NCBI GenBank assembly: GCA_002434305.1
Contig: DJJU01000011.1
Span: forward strand, 124,001 to 188,000
DNA: 64,000 bases
Origin: Alicycliphilus sp. UBA6560
GTDB lineage: Bacteria; Pseudomonadota; Gammaproteobacteria; Burkholderiales; Burkholderiaceae_C
Direction of reading: 5' to 3'
Shown here in pieces: positions 1-11,182 of the stretch (position 1 is its first letter; every line of letters begins with the position of its first letter). Both the position numbers and the translations under genes were made by a program. Below the pieces are notes generated by a model. That model worked only from the letters and a program-made list of their open reading frames with translations. It searched no databases and was not told the DNA's origin.

Positions 1-861
1 CGGGTTGCGGGAGATCAGCACCAGCACCACGATCGTCGCCACGTAAGGCAGCATGGACAGCAACTGGCTAGCCACCTGCACGCCCGAGGCCTGCAAATGG
101 AACTGCAGCATGGTCACGCCGCCGAACAGGTAGGCGCCCAGCAGCACCCGCGCCGGCCGCCAGGTGGCGAAGGTGGTCAGCGCCAGCGCGATCCAGCCGC
201 GCCCGGCCACCATTCCCTCCACCCACAGCGGCGTGTAGACGGTCGAGATGTAGGCCCCGGCCAGCCCGCACAGCGCGCCGCCGGCGGCCACCGCGCCCAG
301 GCGGATGCGCCGCACCGGATAGCCCAGCGCGTGCGCCGACTCGGGCGACTCGCCCACCGAGCGCAGCACCAGCCCGGCGCGCGTACGGTACAAAAACCAC
401 ACCATGGCCGCCGCCAGCGCCATGGTCAGGTAGACCAGCGGATGCAGCTTGAACAGCGCCGGCCCGACCAGCGGCAGGTCGCTCAAGACCGGCCAGGCGA
501 ACTTCGGCGTGTCGGGCAGCTTGGCCTGCACATAGCCGATGCCCAGAAAAGCCGAGAAGCCCACGCCGAACAGCGACAGCGCCAGCCCCGTGGCGTACTG
601 GTTGGTGTTGAACCAGATCACCAGCACGCCGAACAGCGCCGCCAGCAGCGCCCCGGTGGCCATGCCGGCCACGAAGCCCAGCGTGAAGCTGCCCGTATGC
701 ACCACGGTGGCGAACGCCGCCACGGCGGCGCACAGCATCATGCCCTCGGCCCCCAGGTTCACGATGCCGGATTTTTCGTTGATGAGCAGGCCCAGCGAGG
801 CCAGTGCCAGCACGGTGCCGGCGCTGAGCGTGGAGCCCAGCAGCAATGCGTACGATTCCAT
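1..861 (-). CDS. Nucleoside/BMP-type ABC transporter permease (3' end outside window)
   Basis: Inner-membrane permease of the BPD_transp_2 family, partner of the permease and double ATPase upstream. The frame read on the minus strand starts MESYALLLGS and stays open to the window edge, so the C-terminus is missing. It is strongly hydrophobic. It carries the NEKSGIVNLGAEG stretch followed by MMLCAA, which is typical of the second permease in YufOPQ/NupOPQ-type systems that import nucleosides or related compounds. The start codon overlaps the stop of the preceding permease as TGATG, indicating translational coupling. The missing binding protein (BmpA/Med type) would be expected beyond the window edge. 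The purine-type substrate is inferred from the divergent xdhAB genes and is not proven by sequence. Confidence 0.85.
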   Translation of the reverse strand, partial: MESYALLLGSTLSAGTVLALASLGLLINEKSGIVNLGAEGMMLCAAVAAFATVVHTGSFTLGFVAGMATGALLAALFGVLVIWFNTNQYATGLALSLFGVGFSAFLGIGYVQAKLPDTPKFAWPVLSDLPLVGPALFKLHPLVYLTMALAAAMVWFLYRTRAGLVLRSVGESPESAHALGYPVRRIRLGAVAAGGALCGLAGAYISTVYTPLWVEGMVAGRGWIALALTTFATWRPARVLLGAYLFGGVTMLQFHLQASGVQVASQLLSMLPYVATIVVLVLISRNP

Positions 862-1937
862 CAGGCCCGCCCCCCGCGGTTCATGCCGACCCAGCGCACC
901 CGGTAGGCGATCAGCGTGTCGCAGGCCAGCAGCGTGAACAGCAGCAGACCCTGGAACACGCCGGTGAGTGATTTGGGCAGGCCCAGCCGCGACTGCGCCA
1001 GCTCCCCGCCGATGTAGAACATGCTCATGAGCAGCGCCGACAGCACCATGCCCACCGGGTGCAGCCGCCCGACGAAGGCCACGATGATGGCCGCGAAGCC
1101 GTAGCCGGCCGGCACGTAGGGCGTCAGCTGCCCAATGGGCCCGGCGACTTCCAGCGCGCCCGCCAGTCCGGCCGTGGCGCCGGAGATCAGCAGCGCCGTC
1201 CACAGCGCCCGGCGCGAGGAAAAGCCCGCGTAGCGCGCCGCCGCCGGCGCCAGGCCGCCCACCTGCAGGGCAAAGCCCGCCCGCGTGCGGAACAGGAACA
1301 CCCACAGCAGCGCCGCACCGATCAGCGCCAGCGGCAGCCCGATGGTCACGCGCGAGCCGGTGAACAGCTTCGGCATCTGCGTGACCCGCTCGAACATGCG
1401 CGTCTGCGGGAAGTTGTAGCCCATGGGGTCCTTCCAGGGCCCGTAGACCAGGTAGCCCAGCAGCAGCGTGGCCACGTAGACCAGCATCAGGCTGACCAGG
1501 ATCTCGTTGGCGTTGAAGCGGTCGCGCAGCAGCGCCACGATGCCCGCCCAGACCATGCCGCCCAGGCAGCCGGCCACCAGGATGGCCGGGATGATCCATG
1601 GCCCGGTGGTCTTGTCCGCCAGCAGGGCCACGCCGCCGGCGGCCACGGCGCCGATGACGAACTGCCCCTCGGCGCCGATGTTCCAGATGTTGGAGCGAAA
1701 GCACACCGCCAGCCCCAGCGCCACCAGCAGCAGCGGTGTGGCCTTCACGGCCAGCTCGCCCAGGGCGTAGGCCGACTTGACCGGCTCCCAGAAGAACACC
1801 TGCAGGCCGCGCATCGGGTCCTTGCCCAGCAGCGCGAACAGCATCACTCCGATCAGCACCGTGATGGCCAGCGCCAGCACGGGCGAGCCCCAGGTCCACA
1901 GGCGCGAGGCCTGTGGCCGCGCCTCAAGCTTGAGCAT
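861..1937 (-). CDS. Nucleoside/BMP-type ABC transporter permease
   Basis: Integral membrane permease of 358 residues in the BPD_transp_2 family, the first of two permeases in the operon. Hydrophobic segments occur throughout. The motif FRSNIWNIGAEGQF near residues 80-93 is the hallmark of the YufP/NupP-like permease class, and the length fits. The gene overlaps the upstream ATPase gene by 14 bp and the downstream permease by one base (TGATG), so the three form one translationally coupled operon. The substrate is probably a purine nucleoside or base, given xanthine dehydrogenase on the other side of the LysR gene; that is inference from context only. Confidence 0.88.
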   Translation of the reverse strand: MLKLEARPQASRLWTWGSPVLALAITVLIGVMLFALLGKDPMRGLQVFFWEPVKSAYALGELAVKATPLLLVALGLAVCFRSNIWNIGAEGQFVIGAVAAGGVALLADKTTGPWIIPAILVAGCLGGMVWAGIVALLRDRFNANEILVSLMLVYVATLLLGYLVYGPWKDPMGYNFPQTRMFERVTQMPKLFTGSRVTIGLPLALIGAALLWVFLFRTRAGFALQVGGLAPAAARYAGFSSRRALWTALLISGATAGLAGALEVAGPIGQLTPYVPAGYGFAAIIVAFVGRLHPVGMVLSALLMSMFYIGGELAQSRLGLPKSLTGVFQGLLLFTLLACDTLIAYRVRWVGMNRGGRA

Positions 1938-3513
1938 GGCTGCCCTCCCCCGCGGCCTGGCGCGCCAGGTGCTCCTGCACCTCGGCGTGCCACAGCCCGC
2001 TCATCCATTCGCCGATGCGCTCCACGCTGGCCTCCGCGCGTGGCACCGAGGGCGACAGCCGCCCCTTGGCCAGCACATGCAGGCGGTCGCAAATCTCGAA
2101 CAGCTCGTCCAGCTCCTCGCTGACGACCAGCACGGCGCAGCCGGCGTCGCGCAGCTTCAGTATCTCGCCGCGGATCTGCGCCGCCGCGCCCACGTCCACG
2201 CCCCAGGTGGGTTGGGAGACGATGAGCAGCTTCGGGCTGGCATCGATCTCGCGCCCGACGATGAACTTCTGCAGGTTGCCGCCCGACAGCGACTTGGCCG
2301 GCGCATCCGGCCCACCCGCCTTCACGCCGAAGCGCTGGATGATGCCCTGCGCCTGGGCCTGCAGCCGGCGCATGCGCAGCCAGCCGCCGGCGCCCAAGGC
2401 GTTGCCGCGCGTGAGCAGCAGGTTGTGCGCCAGGCCCATGGTGGGCACGGCGCCGCGGCCCAGCCGCTCCTCAGGCACGAAGTGCAGGCCCAGGGCGCGG
2501 CGCTGGCGCGGGGCCAGGCGCCCGGCCGGGCGGCCCGCCACCTCCACCATGGCCGGCTGGGCCCGCGTGTCCTCGCCGGACAGGGCGTACAGCAGCTCCC
2601 GCTGCCCATTGCCGGAGATGCCGGCGATGCCCACCACTTCGCCCGCGCGCACCTCCATGTCGACGCTGACCAGGGGCACGCCGAAGGCGTCGCCGGCCGG
2701 CAGCGACAGGCCGCGCGTGCGCAGCACCACCTCGCCCACCTGCGAGGCGCGATGCTCGAGCGCCGGCGGTTCGGCGCCGATCATCAGGCGCGACAGCGAG
2801 GCATTGGACTCCTGCGTGGGGTCGCACACGCCCGTCACCTTGCCCCCGCGCATGACCGTGCAGGCGTGGCACAGCTCGCGGATCTCGTGCAGCTTGTGGC
2901 TGATGTACAGGATGGAGCAGCCCTCGCTGGCCAGCTGGCGCAGCACCACGAAAAGCTTGTCCACGGCCTGCGGCGTCAGCACGGAGGTCGGCTCGTCCAG
3001 GATCAGCACGCGCGGGTCGGTCAGCAAGGCGCGGATGATCTCCACACGCTGCATCTCGCCTACGGACAGGGTGTGCACGGGGCGCTGCGGGTCGATGTCC
3101 AGGCCGTATTCGGCTGCCTTGTCGGCGATGCGCCGCGTCACCTCGGCCAGCGGCGGGCCCTTGTCCAGGCCCAGCCAGACGTTCTCGGCCACCGTCAGGG
3201 TGTCGAACAGGCTGAAATGCTGGAACACCATGGCGATGCCCAGGGCACGCGCCTCCTGCGGGTTCTTCACCTGCACGGGCCGACCATCGAACAGCATCTG
3301 GCCCTCGTCCGGGCGGGTGGCGCCGTAGATGATCTTCATCAGGGTGGACTTGCCGGCGCCGTTTTCGCCCAGCACGGCGTGCACCTGGCCCGGCAGAACG
3401 GTGAGCGAGACGCCGTCATTGGCCACCACGGCCGGATAGCGCTTGGTGATGCCCGTCAATTGCAGCCGCGGCGGGGCCTGGGCCGGCGCGGCTTCAGGGG
3501 GGATGGGATTCAT
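1924..3513 (-). CDS. ABC transporter ATP-binding protein with two ABC domains (nucleoside/sugar type)
   Basis: Cytoplasmic ATPase of 529 residues with two fused nucleotide-binding domains, as in YufO and RbsA. The first half has an intact Walker A (GENGAGKST), signature LSVGEMQRVEI and Walker B LILDEPTSVL. The second half has the degenerate Walker A (GISGNGQRE) normal for this class and a signature LSGGNLQKF. I chose ATG 3513 (MNPIPPEAAP) because a GGAG lies upstream and the domain begins soon after. A TTG at 3558 would add 15 residues but lies at the edge of a family I repeat. The gene energises the two permeases that follow and is downstream of the LysR gene in the same orientation. Confidence 0.9.
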   Translation of the reverse strand: MNPIPPEAAPAQAPPRLQLTGITKRYPAVVANDGVSLTVLPGQVHAVLGENGAGKSTLMKIIYGATRPDEGQMLFDGRPVQVKNPQEARALGIAMVFQHFSLFDTLTVAENVWLGLDKGPPLAEVTRRIADKAAEYGLDIDPQRPVHTLSVGEMQRVEIIRALLTDPRVLILDEPTSVLTPQAVDKLFVVLRQLASEGCSILYISHKLHEIRELCHACTVMRGGKVTGVCDPTQESNASLSRLMIGAEPPALEHRASQVGEVVLRTRGLSLPAGDAFGVPLVSVDMEVRAGEVVGIAGISGNGQRELLYALSGEDTRAQPAMVEVAGRPAGRLAPRQRRALGLHFVPEERLGRGAVPTMGLAHNLLLTRGNALGAGGWLRMRRLQAQAQGIIQRFGVKAGGPDAPAKSLSGGNLQKFIVGREIDASPKLLIVSQPTWGVDVGAAAQIRGEILKLRDAGCAVLVVSEELDELFEICDRLHVLAKGRLSPSVPRAEASVERIGEWMSGLWHAEVQEHLARQAAGEGSHAQA

Positions 3514-3551
3514 CTGTGCGATTGTCTCCGAAGTTCGTGCGGTGTATTTTT

Positions 3552-3610
3552 TTGTCAAATCGGCACCCAGCGCTTACCAGCCATGCGCCAGCAGCTATGT
3601 TTTTCGTAGC
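3552..3610 (-). repeat. Family I palindromic element, copy 1
   Basis: On the minus strand this reads GCTACGAAAAACATAGCTGC, then the CGCATGG...AAGCGCTGG arm, then GTGCCGATTTGAC. It lies between the LysR gene and the ABC ATPase gene. The TAG in its ACATAGCTG stretch is the stop codon of the LysR gene, so the element supplies that protein's last residues and its terminus. Confidence 0.8.
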
Positions 3611-4527
3611 GACGCAGCCACGCTGCGAATGCATTCGCGCAGCCACGCCCCGGCCGCCGAGTGGTGCGTGCGGGCGTGCCACAGCTGGTAGTACATGAGC
3701 CGGGGAAAGGCGACGGGGCACTCAAGCACGGCCAGCGGCAGCCGCTCGGCGTAGCGCTCGCAGAACTGCCGGCCGGTGGTCAGCACCAGCAGGCTGCCGG
3801 CCACCATGGCCGGGATCAGGCTGAAGTGGGCGCAGCGCACGGTCACGTTGCGCGCCAGGCCCAGGCTGTCCAGGTGCGCGTCGATCACCCCGCGGGCGCC
3901 GGGGTGGGTGGGCGTGGGCGCCACGTGCTCGGCGGCCAGCCATTCGCCTTCGCTCCAGCCGCGGCGCACGGCCGGGTGCTCGCGGCTGACCAGGCACACC
4001 ACCTCGTCGGAAAACAGCCGCCCCAGGTGCAGATCGCCCGGCGGCTCGGGCCAGTTGCCGATCACCACGTCGGCCTCGCCCTGCGCCAGGTGGGCGTGGT
4101 AGTGGGCGTCGGCCGACAGGGGCAGGATCTCTACCGGGCACAGCGGCGCCTCGGCCTTAATGCGCGCCACCAGCATGGGCAGGAACAGCGGGTCCAGATA
4201 GTCGCTGGCGGCGATGCGGAAGGTGCGCGTGGCGCTGCGCGGCTCGAAGCCGCGCGCGTCGGAGAACAGCACCTCGGCCGCCCGCAGGATGCTGGCGGCC
4301 GGCTCCACCATGGCCAGCGCCGCGTCCGTGGGCTGCATGCTGGCGCCCGAGCGCACCAGCAGCGGGTCACCCGCCAGCTCGCGCAGGCGCCGCAGCGCGC
4401 TGGAGACGGCCGGCTGGTGCATGCCCAGGCGGATGGCGGCACGCGAAACGCTGCGTTCAGTGAGCACGGTGTGCAAGACCCGGATGAGATGAAGGTCGAT
4501 CTTGTCGAAAAGGGCTGGTTCTCTCAT
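3595..4527 (-). CDS. LysR-family transcriptional regulator
   Basis: DNA-binding regulator of 310 residues. The N-terminus has the LysR winged helix-turn-helix (SVSRAAIRLGMHQPAVSSAL, residues about 25-44), followed by the usual linker and a substrate-binding-like effector domain. It is divergent from xdhA and upstream of the nucleoside-type ABC genes, so it is a good candidate regulator of one or both. The 190-bp gap to xdhA contains two direct repeats that could be its sites. The extreme C-terminus (RKT and the stop) is encoded by a family I repeat. The effector is unknown; a purine or purine catabolite is a guess from context. Confidence 0.9.
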   Translation of the reverse strand: MREPALFDKIDLHLIRVLHTVLTERSVSRAAIRLGMHQPAVSSALRRLRELAGDPLLVRSGASMQPTDAALAMVEPAASILRAAEVLFSDARGFEPRSATRTFRIAASDYLDPLFLPMLVARIKAEAPLCPVEILPLSADAHYHAHLAQGEADVVIGNWPEPPGDLHLGRLFSDEVVCLVSREHPAVRRGWSEGEWLAAEHVAPTPTHPGARGVIDAHLDSLGLARNVTVRCAHFSLIPAMVAGSLLVLTTGRQFCERYAERLPLAVLECPVAFPRLMYYQLWHARTHHSAAGAWLRECIRSVAASLRKT

Positions 4528-4585
4528 ATGCGCTCGGGCATGCAGGCCATGGGCGGCGGCGTATGCACCGCCCCGCCTGCCGGGC

Positions 4586-4654
4586 TATACGCGCCATGCG
4601 CGCCGGCGGCGGCGGCGAAAAAGTGCGGGCTACTCTACACGCGCCATAGCGCGG
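4586..4654. promoter_or_regulatory. Pair of direct repeats between LysR gene and xdhA
   Basis: The core ACGCGCCAT followed by GCGCG occurs at 4589 and again at 4639, exactly 50 bp apart (about five helical turns). Together they sit in the divergent LysR-xdhA interval. This arrangement is compatible with paired regulator binding, but neither copy is a clean T-N11-A LysR box. Confidence 0.4.
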
Positions 4655-4717
4655 CGGGCATCCGGGTTATATGCAGGGGCTTATGCCTGGGCGCCGCAGC
4701 GGGCCTACCCTTGGGGC

Positions 4718-6225
<1,508 letters not shown>

Positions 6226-6229
<4 letters not shown>

Positions 6230-8646
6230 ACCAGCGTGAAGACGCCCTCTTGAGCCGCGATGCCGAGGACGACCCCATCGCCATCGTGGCCGATGCCGCC
6301 GGCGCGGCCGGCGCCACGCCCCAGGTGCCCAGCCCGCCCCGCTCGCCCGTGGCGGAAAGCGCCATGGGCCGCGCCCACCCGCACGAAAGCGCGCGCGCCC
6401 AGGTGATGGGCAGCGCCCACTACATCGACGACCTGCCGGAGCTCAAGGGCACGCTCTACGCCGCGCCCATCCTGAGCACCGTGGCCCACGGCACCTTGAG
6501 CGGCGTGGACCCGGCCGAGGCCCTGGCCCTGCCCGGCGTGCGCGGCGTGGTGCTGGCCGGCGACATCCCGGGCGACCCGGTGCTGGCCGCCTTCGCCCAC
6601 GACGAGCCCATCTTCGCGCGGGACACCGTCCAGCACGTGGGCCAGGTGATCGGCCTGGTGGTGGCCGACTCCGTCATGGCCGCGCGCCGCGCCGCGCGCA
6701 AGGTGAAGCTGGACATCGCCCCCCTGCCCGCCGTGCTGACGGTGCAGGACGCCCTGGCCGCGCAAAGCTGGGTGCTGCCGCCCGTGCACGTGCGCCGCGG
6801 CGACGCGGCCGGCGCGCTGGCCGCGTCGCCGCACCGCCTGCAGGGCCGCATGGAGGTCGGCGGGCAGGAGCACTTCTATCTGGAGGGCCAGATCGCCTAC
6901 GCCCTGCCGCTGGAGCAGGGGCAGTGGTGGATCCACTCCAGCACCCAGCACCCGGGCGAGGTGCAGCACTGGGTGGCACACGCCCTCGGTATCGACAGCC
7001 ACGCCGTGCGCGTCGAATGCCGGCGCATGGGAGGCGGCTTCGGCGGCAAGGAGACCCAGGCCGGGCACCTGGCCGTGTGGGCAGCCTTGGCAGCGCACAA
7101 GTTCGGCCACCCGGTCAAGCTGCGGCTGGACCGCGACGACGACTTCGTCGTCACCGGCAAGCGCCATCCGTTCGCCTATGAATGGGACGTGGGCTTTGAC
7201 GACAGCGGCCGCATCGCCGGCCTCAAGCTCATGATGGCCGCCAACTGCGGCTTCAGCGCCGACCTGTCCGGCCCGGTGGCCGACCGCGCGGTGTTCCATT
7301 GCGACAACGCCTACTTCCTGGAACACGTCGAGATCGCTTCGTATCGCTGCAAGACGAACACGCAGAGCCACACGGCATTCCGCGGCTTCGGCGGGCCGCA
7401 GGGTGTGCTGGCCATCGAGGCCATCCTGGGCGACATCGCCCGGCACCTGGGCCTGGACGCGCTGGACGTGCGCCTGCGCAACCTGTACGGCGTGGGCGAG
7501 CGCGACGTGACGCACTACCAGATGCGGGTGGAGGACAACATCCTGCACGAGCTGCTACCGCAACTGGAGCAGTCCGCGCAGTACAGGCAACGGCAAAAGG
7601 CCATTGCGGCCTGGAACGCGCAAAGCCCCGTGCTCAAGCGCGGCCTGGCGCTCACGCCCGTCAAGTTCGGCATCAGCTTCACGGCCACGCTGTTCAACCA
7701 GGCCGGCGCGCTGGTGCACGTCTACACGGACGGCAGCGTGCAGGTCAACCACGGCGGCACCGAGATGGGCCAGGGCCTGCACACCAAGGTGGCGCAGATC
7801 GTGGCCGACGAGCTGGGCGTGCCTCTGGGGCGCGTGCTGGTCACCGCCAGCGACACCAGCAAGGTGCCCAACGCCAGCGCCACCGCTGCCTCGAGCGGCA
7901 CCGACCTGAACGGCCGCGCGGCGCAGTACGCGGCGCGCACCATCCGCGACAACCTGGCAGCCTTCGTCGCCGGGCTGGACCGCTGCGGCGCCGGGGCCGT
8001 GCGCTTCCAGGGCGGGCAGGTCATGTCCCCAACGGCCACGCGGCGCTGGGAGGACGTGGTCAAGGAGGCGTACGCCAACCGCATCCAGCTGTGGAGCGAC
8101 GGCTTTTACCGCACGCCCAAGATCCACTACGACAAGACCACCCTCACGGGCCGGCCGTTCTTCTACTTCGCCTATGGCGCGGCCTGCACCGAGGTGGCCA
8201 TCGACACCCAGACCGGGGAGAGCCGCGTGCTGGCCGTGGACATTCTGCACGACGTGGGCCGCAGCATCAATCCGGCCATCGACATCGGCCAGATCGAGGG
8301 CGGATTCATCCAGGGCATGGGCTGGCTCACCACCGAGGAGCTGGTCTGGGACAGCACCGGCCGCCTGGCCACGCACGCCCCCAGCACCTACAAGATCCCG
8401 GCCACCGGTGACGTGCCGGGGCACCTGAAGATCGCCCTGTGGCACGAGGCCAACCGCGAGGACAACGTGGGCGGCAGCAAGGCCGTGGGCGAGCCGCCCT
8501 TCATGCTGGCGGTGAGCGTGTACGAGGCGCTGCGCAACGCCGTGGCCGCCGGCCGGGGCGATGCGCCCGGCGCCGCCCGCGTCGCCCTCAGGGCGCCCGC
8601 GACGGCCGAGAACGTGCTGCGCGCGCTGGGGCGGGTGCCGGACTGA
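6226..8646 (+). CDS. xdhB: Xanthine dehydrogenase large subunit (molybdopterin)
   Basis: Catalytic subunit of 806 residues that binds the molybdenum cofactor and hydroxylates hypoxanthine/xanthine. Visible family motifs are GGGFGGKE (cofactor binding), RGFGGPQG, GGTEMGQG and, near the C-terminus, GEPPFML with the catalytic glutamate. The start overlaps the xdhA stop as ATGA and has GGAGG upstream. The first 40 residues are a low-complexity Ala/Pro/Asp-rich extension before the fold. The chaperone gene xdhC, often next in such operons, is not here: the next gene is convergent. Molybdate uptake genes occur 20 kb downstream. Confidence 0.95.
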
Positions 8647-8661
8647 GGGCCGATTCAGGCA

Positions 8662-8710
8662 TCAAATCGGCCTCAAACGCTTGCCAGTCAAGCGCTGGCA
8701 GCTATACAAA
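8662..8710 (-). repeat. Family I palindromic element, copy 3
   Basis: Contains ATCGGCCTC, CGCTTGCCAGTCAAGCG and CTGGCAGCTATACAAAAG. It fills most of the 88-bp gap between the convergent xdhB and diguanylate cyclase genes. No T-tract follows the stem, so a terminator role is not evident. Confidence 0.8.
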
Positions 8711-8734
8711 AGAGAGTGAAGACCTCGCCGAAGT

Positions 8735-10960
8735 TCAGGGCGCCAGTCCCTCGGATTCCGGCTGGGGCGCGACGCGGCGCACTTCCACCCGGTTGCGGCC
8801 GGCGCGCTTGGCGGCGTAGCAGGCCATGTCGGCGGCATAGACCAGCGGCGCCACCTCGCGCAGGCCGGCCGGCAGCGGCACCAGGCCGATGCTCAGGCCC
8901 AGGGTGAAGCTGCGCCCGCCATAGGCCGGCTCCCAGGCCTGGACGGCGGCGCGCAGTTGCTCGGCCACGGCCTGGCCGCGCGCCGGCGTGGCACCGGGCA
9001 GCACCACGGCGAACTCGTCGCCGCCCAGGCGTGCGGCCCAGCCCATCTGGCGCACTTCGGACTCCAGCAGTCGCGCCAGATGGCGCAGCACGTCGTCACC
9101 GGCGTCGTGGCCGGCCACGTCGTTGATGACGGTGAAATGGTCCAGGTCCAGGAACAGCAGCACGCCGCTGCCCTCCTCGCCGTACAACCCGGGCGCGGCG
9201 CGGCCCGGCGCCGGCATGCCGTCGCGACCGGCGCGGGCCGCCAGCAGGGCGCGCAGGCGCTGCTCGAAGGCGGCGCGGTGCGGCAGCATGGTCAGCGTGT
9301 CGTGCTCGCCCTTCCAGTCGGGCTGCTGGCGCGCATCGCGCGTGGCGGTGCAGTCCTCCAGCATCCACACCGTGCCCCGGTCGGGCTCGCCGGCGTGGAT
9401 TAGCTGGCCCTGGGCGCGCACCCACTGCACGCCGCCGTCGCGGCGCAAGAGCGGCAGTTCGCCGTCGAAGGCGCCGTGCGCGGCGAACTGGGCGCGCACC
9501 TGGCGCGCCATGCTGCCGACCTCGACGCTGGCCGGCGCCAGCAGGTCCAGCAGGTCGCGCCCATACAGCTCGGCCGGGGTGTAGTCCAGCAGCCGGCAGG
9601 CCTGCAGGCTGACCACCTCCACGCGCTCGGCACGCGTCACGGCGATGCCCAGGGGCACGTGCGCCAGCACCGCCTGCAGCTGGCGCATGAGGGCCTGAGA
9701 GTCCTGCTCATGCACACGCCGGTGGGCCAGCAGCCGGGTGCACACATGCACCACGTCGTCCACCTCGCCGGCCGAGCGCGGCCAGGTGCTGGCGCCGGCC
9801 TCCGTCTCGGGCGGCGCAGGCATGGCGGGATCGGACTCCAGCAGCTGCATCGCCCGCTGGCGCAGCTGGGCCAGCGGCCGGGCCAGCCAGACCAGTGCCG
9901 CCAGCGCCAGCAGGCTCACGGCCAGCGTGGCGGCTGCCGCCAGGGCCCAGGCGCGCCGCTGAACGCCCTGCACCGGCGCCAGCATGGCCTGCGCGTGGGT
10001 GACGCGGGCCACCATCCACTGTGGCATGGGCACGCTGGACAGGCTGACCACGTAGCCCGAGCGCAGCTCGGTCATGTCCTCAGTGCCGCTCAGGGGCTTG
10101 CCGCGGCTGCGCCAGCGCTCAAAGGCTTCGGCCAGGCCGGGCTCGTCGCGCACGTCGCCCAGCACGCGCTCGGGCTGCGGGTGCGACAGGATGATGCCGT
10201 CGCGCGTGAACACCATCAGTTGTGACTCGGGCCGCGCCGGCAGGGCCAGCGAGTGCGGCAGCAGGCCCTGTGACTGCAGGCGCAGCACGCCGGCCACGGC
10301 GCCGCTCACGCGGCCTTCGCGCAGCAGCGGCACGGTGAACATGACGCGCGCGTCCTGCGCCGTGGTGCCGATCAGCTCGGACACCAGAGGCTTGCCGTCC
10401 ACCAGGGTGCGCAGCAGGTAGTCGCGCTCGGCCGGGTCCAGGGCCGAGGCCTTTTCCAGCTGGCCGTAGCGCAGGTTCACGCTCAGCTGCCCGTCCTTGC
10501 GCGCGACCTGCATGGCGTCGAAGAAGCGCACGGCAGGCAGGCCCTGCTGCAGCAGCCATTCGAGCGAGGCGGGCGACTCCAGCATGGACGGCGTGATGCC
10601 CTCGGCCACGGTGGCCAGCACCTTCTGGCTTTGCTCGATCTTGCTGGCCAGCAGGCGCGAGACCAGCTCCACCTCGTCGCTTTGCTGCACCACCAGGCGC
10701 TGCATGGCGTCCTGCGCAGCGGCGCGCCAGACCAGCCAGCCGGCCAGGGCGCCTGCGGCCGCCACGGCCAACACAGCCACCAGCAGCAGGCGGCGCACCA
10801 GAGGGCCGGGGAACCAGCCCGACAGGCCCTCGGGCCCGCCATCACGCTCGTCCTCCTGCAGTTCCTCGTGCAGGAGTGCGTCGGCCGCCAGCGCGGGCAG
10901 CGGGCCGTCGGCCGCGGGCAGCGGCGCGTGCAGTGCGGCGACGTGGCTGGGTGGCGTCAT
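8735..10960 (-). CDS. Membrane sensor diguanylate cyclase (periplasmic sensor, PAS, GGDEF)
   Basis: Inner-membrane signalling protein of 741 residues predicted to make cyclic di-GMP. Order: cytoplasmic N-terminus, transmembrane segment near residues 55-77 (LLLVAVLAVAAAGALAGW), a Cache-like periplasmic region of roughly 250 residues, a second membrane segment (AAAATLAVSLLALAALVW), a PAS-like region around LAHVPLGIAVTRAE, and a GGDEF domain with intact LGGDEFAVV and FLDLDHFTVIND. The inhibitory-site position reads RQMG instead of RxxD, so product feedback may be absent. I chose ATG 10960, which has GGAG six bases upstream. No EAL domain follows. The gene stands alone and converges with xdhB. 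Confidence 0.9.
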   Translation of the reverse strand: MTPPSHVAALHAPLPAADGPLPALAADALLHEELQEDERDGGPEGLSGWFPGPLVRRLLLVAVLAVAAAGALAGWLVWRAAAQDAMQRLVVQQSDEVELVSRLLASKIEQSQKVLATVAEGITPSMLESPASLEWLLQQGLPAVRFFDAMQVARKDGQLSVNLRYGQLEKASALDPAERDYLLRTLVDGKPLVSELIGTTAQDARVMFTVPLLREGRVSGAVAGVLRLQSQGLLPHSLALPARPESQLMVFTRDGIILSHPQPERVLGDVRDEPGLAEAFERWRSRGKPLSGTEDMTELRSGYVVSLSSVPMPQWMVARVTHAQAMLAPVQGVQRRAWALAAAATLAVSLLALAALVWLARPLAQLRQRAMQLLESDPAMPAPPETEAGASTWPRSAGEVDDVVHVCTRLLAHRRVHEQDSQALMRQLQAVLAHVPLGIAVTRAERVEVVSLQACRLLDYTPAELYGRDLLDLLAPASVEVGSMARQVRAQFAAHGAFDGELPLLRRDGGVQWVRAQGQLIHAGEPDRGTVWMLEDCTATRDARQQPDWKGEHDTLTMLPHRAAFEQRLRALLAARAGRDGMPAPGRAAPGLYGEEGSGVLLFLDLDHFTVINDVAGHDAGDDVLRHLARLLESEVRQMGWAARLGGDEFAVVLPGATPARGQAVAEQLRAAVQAWEPAYGGRSFTLGLSIGLVPLPAGLREVAPLVYAADMACYAAKRAGRNRVEVRRVAPQPESEGLAP

Positions 10961-11182
10961 GCGTGCTCCACAAGCGGAGCACCTGTGCCAGAGAAGAAGG
11001 GCGTGGCGCGGGACATGGGGGGCGAAGGCTGCGATCCCGCAGCGTGCCGTGCGGGCGCCAACCAATATACGTAGCGCCATCGCCCATGCGCTTGGGGTAC
11101 AACCCTCGGAGCCGCGCAGGAAAACCCTGACGGAAAAATCCGACAGCTGGTCAGCTGGCCGGCCCTGCCGGCGCGCGCGCCT

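Noticed and set aside
3514..3558. TTG start giving 15 more residues to the ABC ATPase
   Set aside because: The ATG at 3513 has a GGAG upstream and normal family length; the TTG lies at the edge of a repeat.
4502..4717. In-frame upstream extension of xdhA
   Set aside because: The added 72 residues are Arg/Ala-rich with no family similarity, and include the direct repeats and promoter region.
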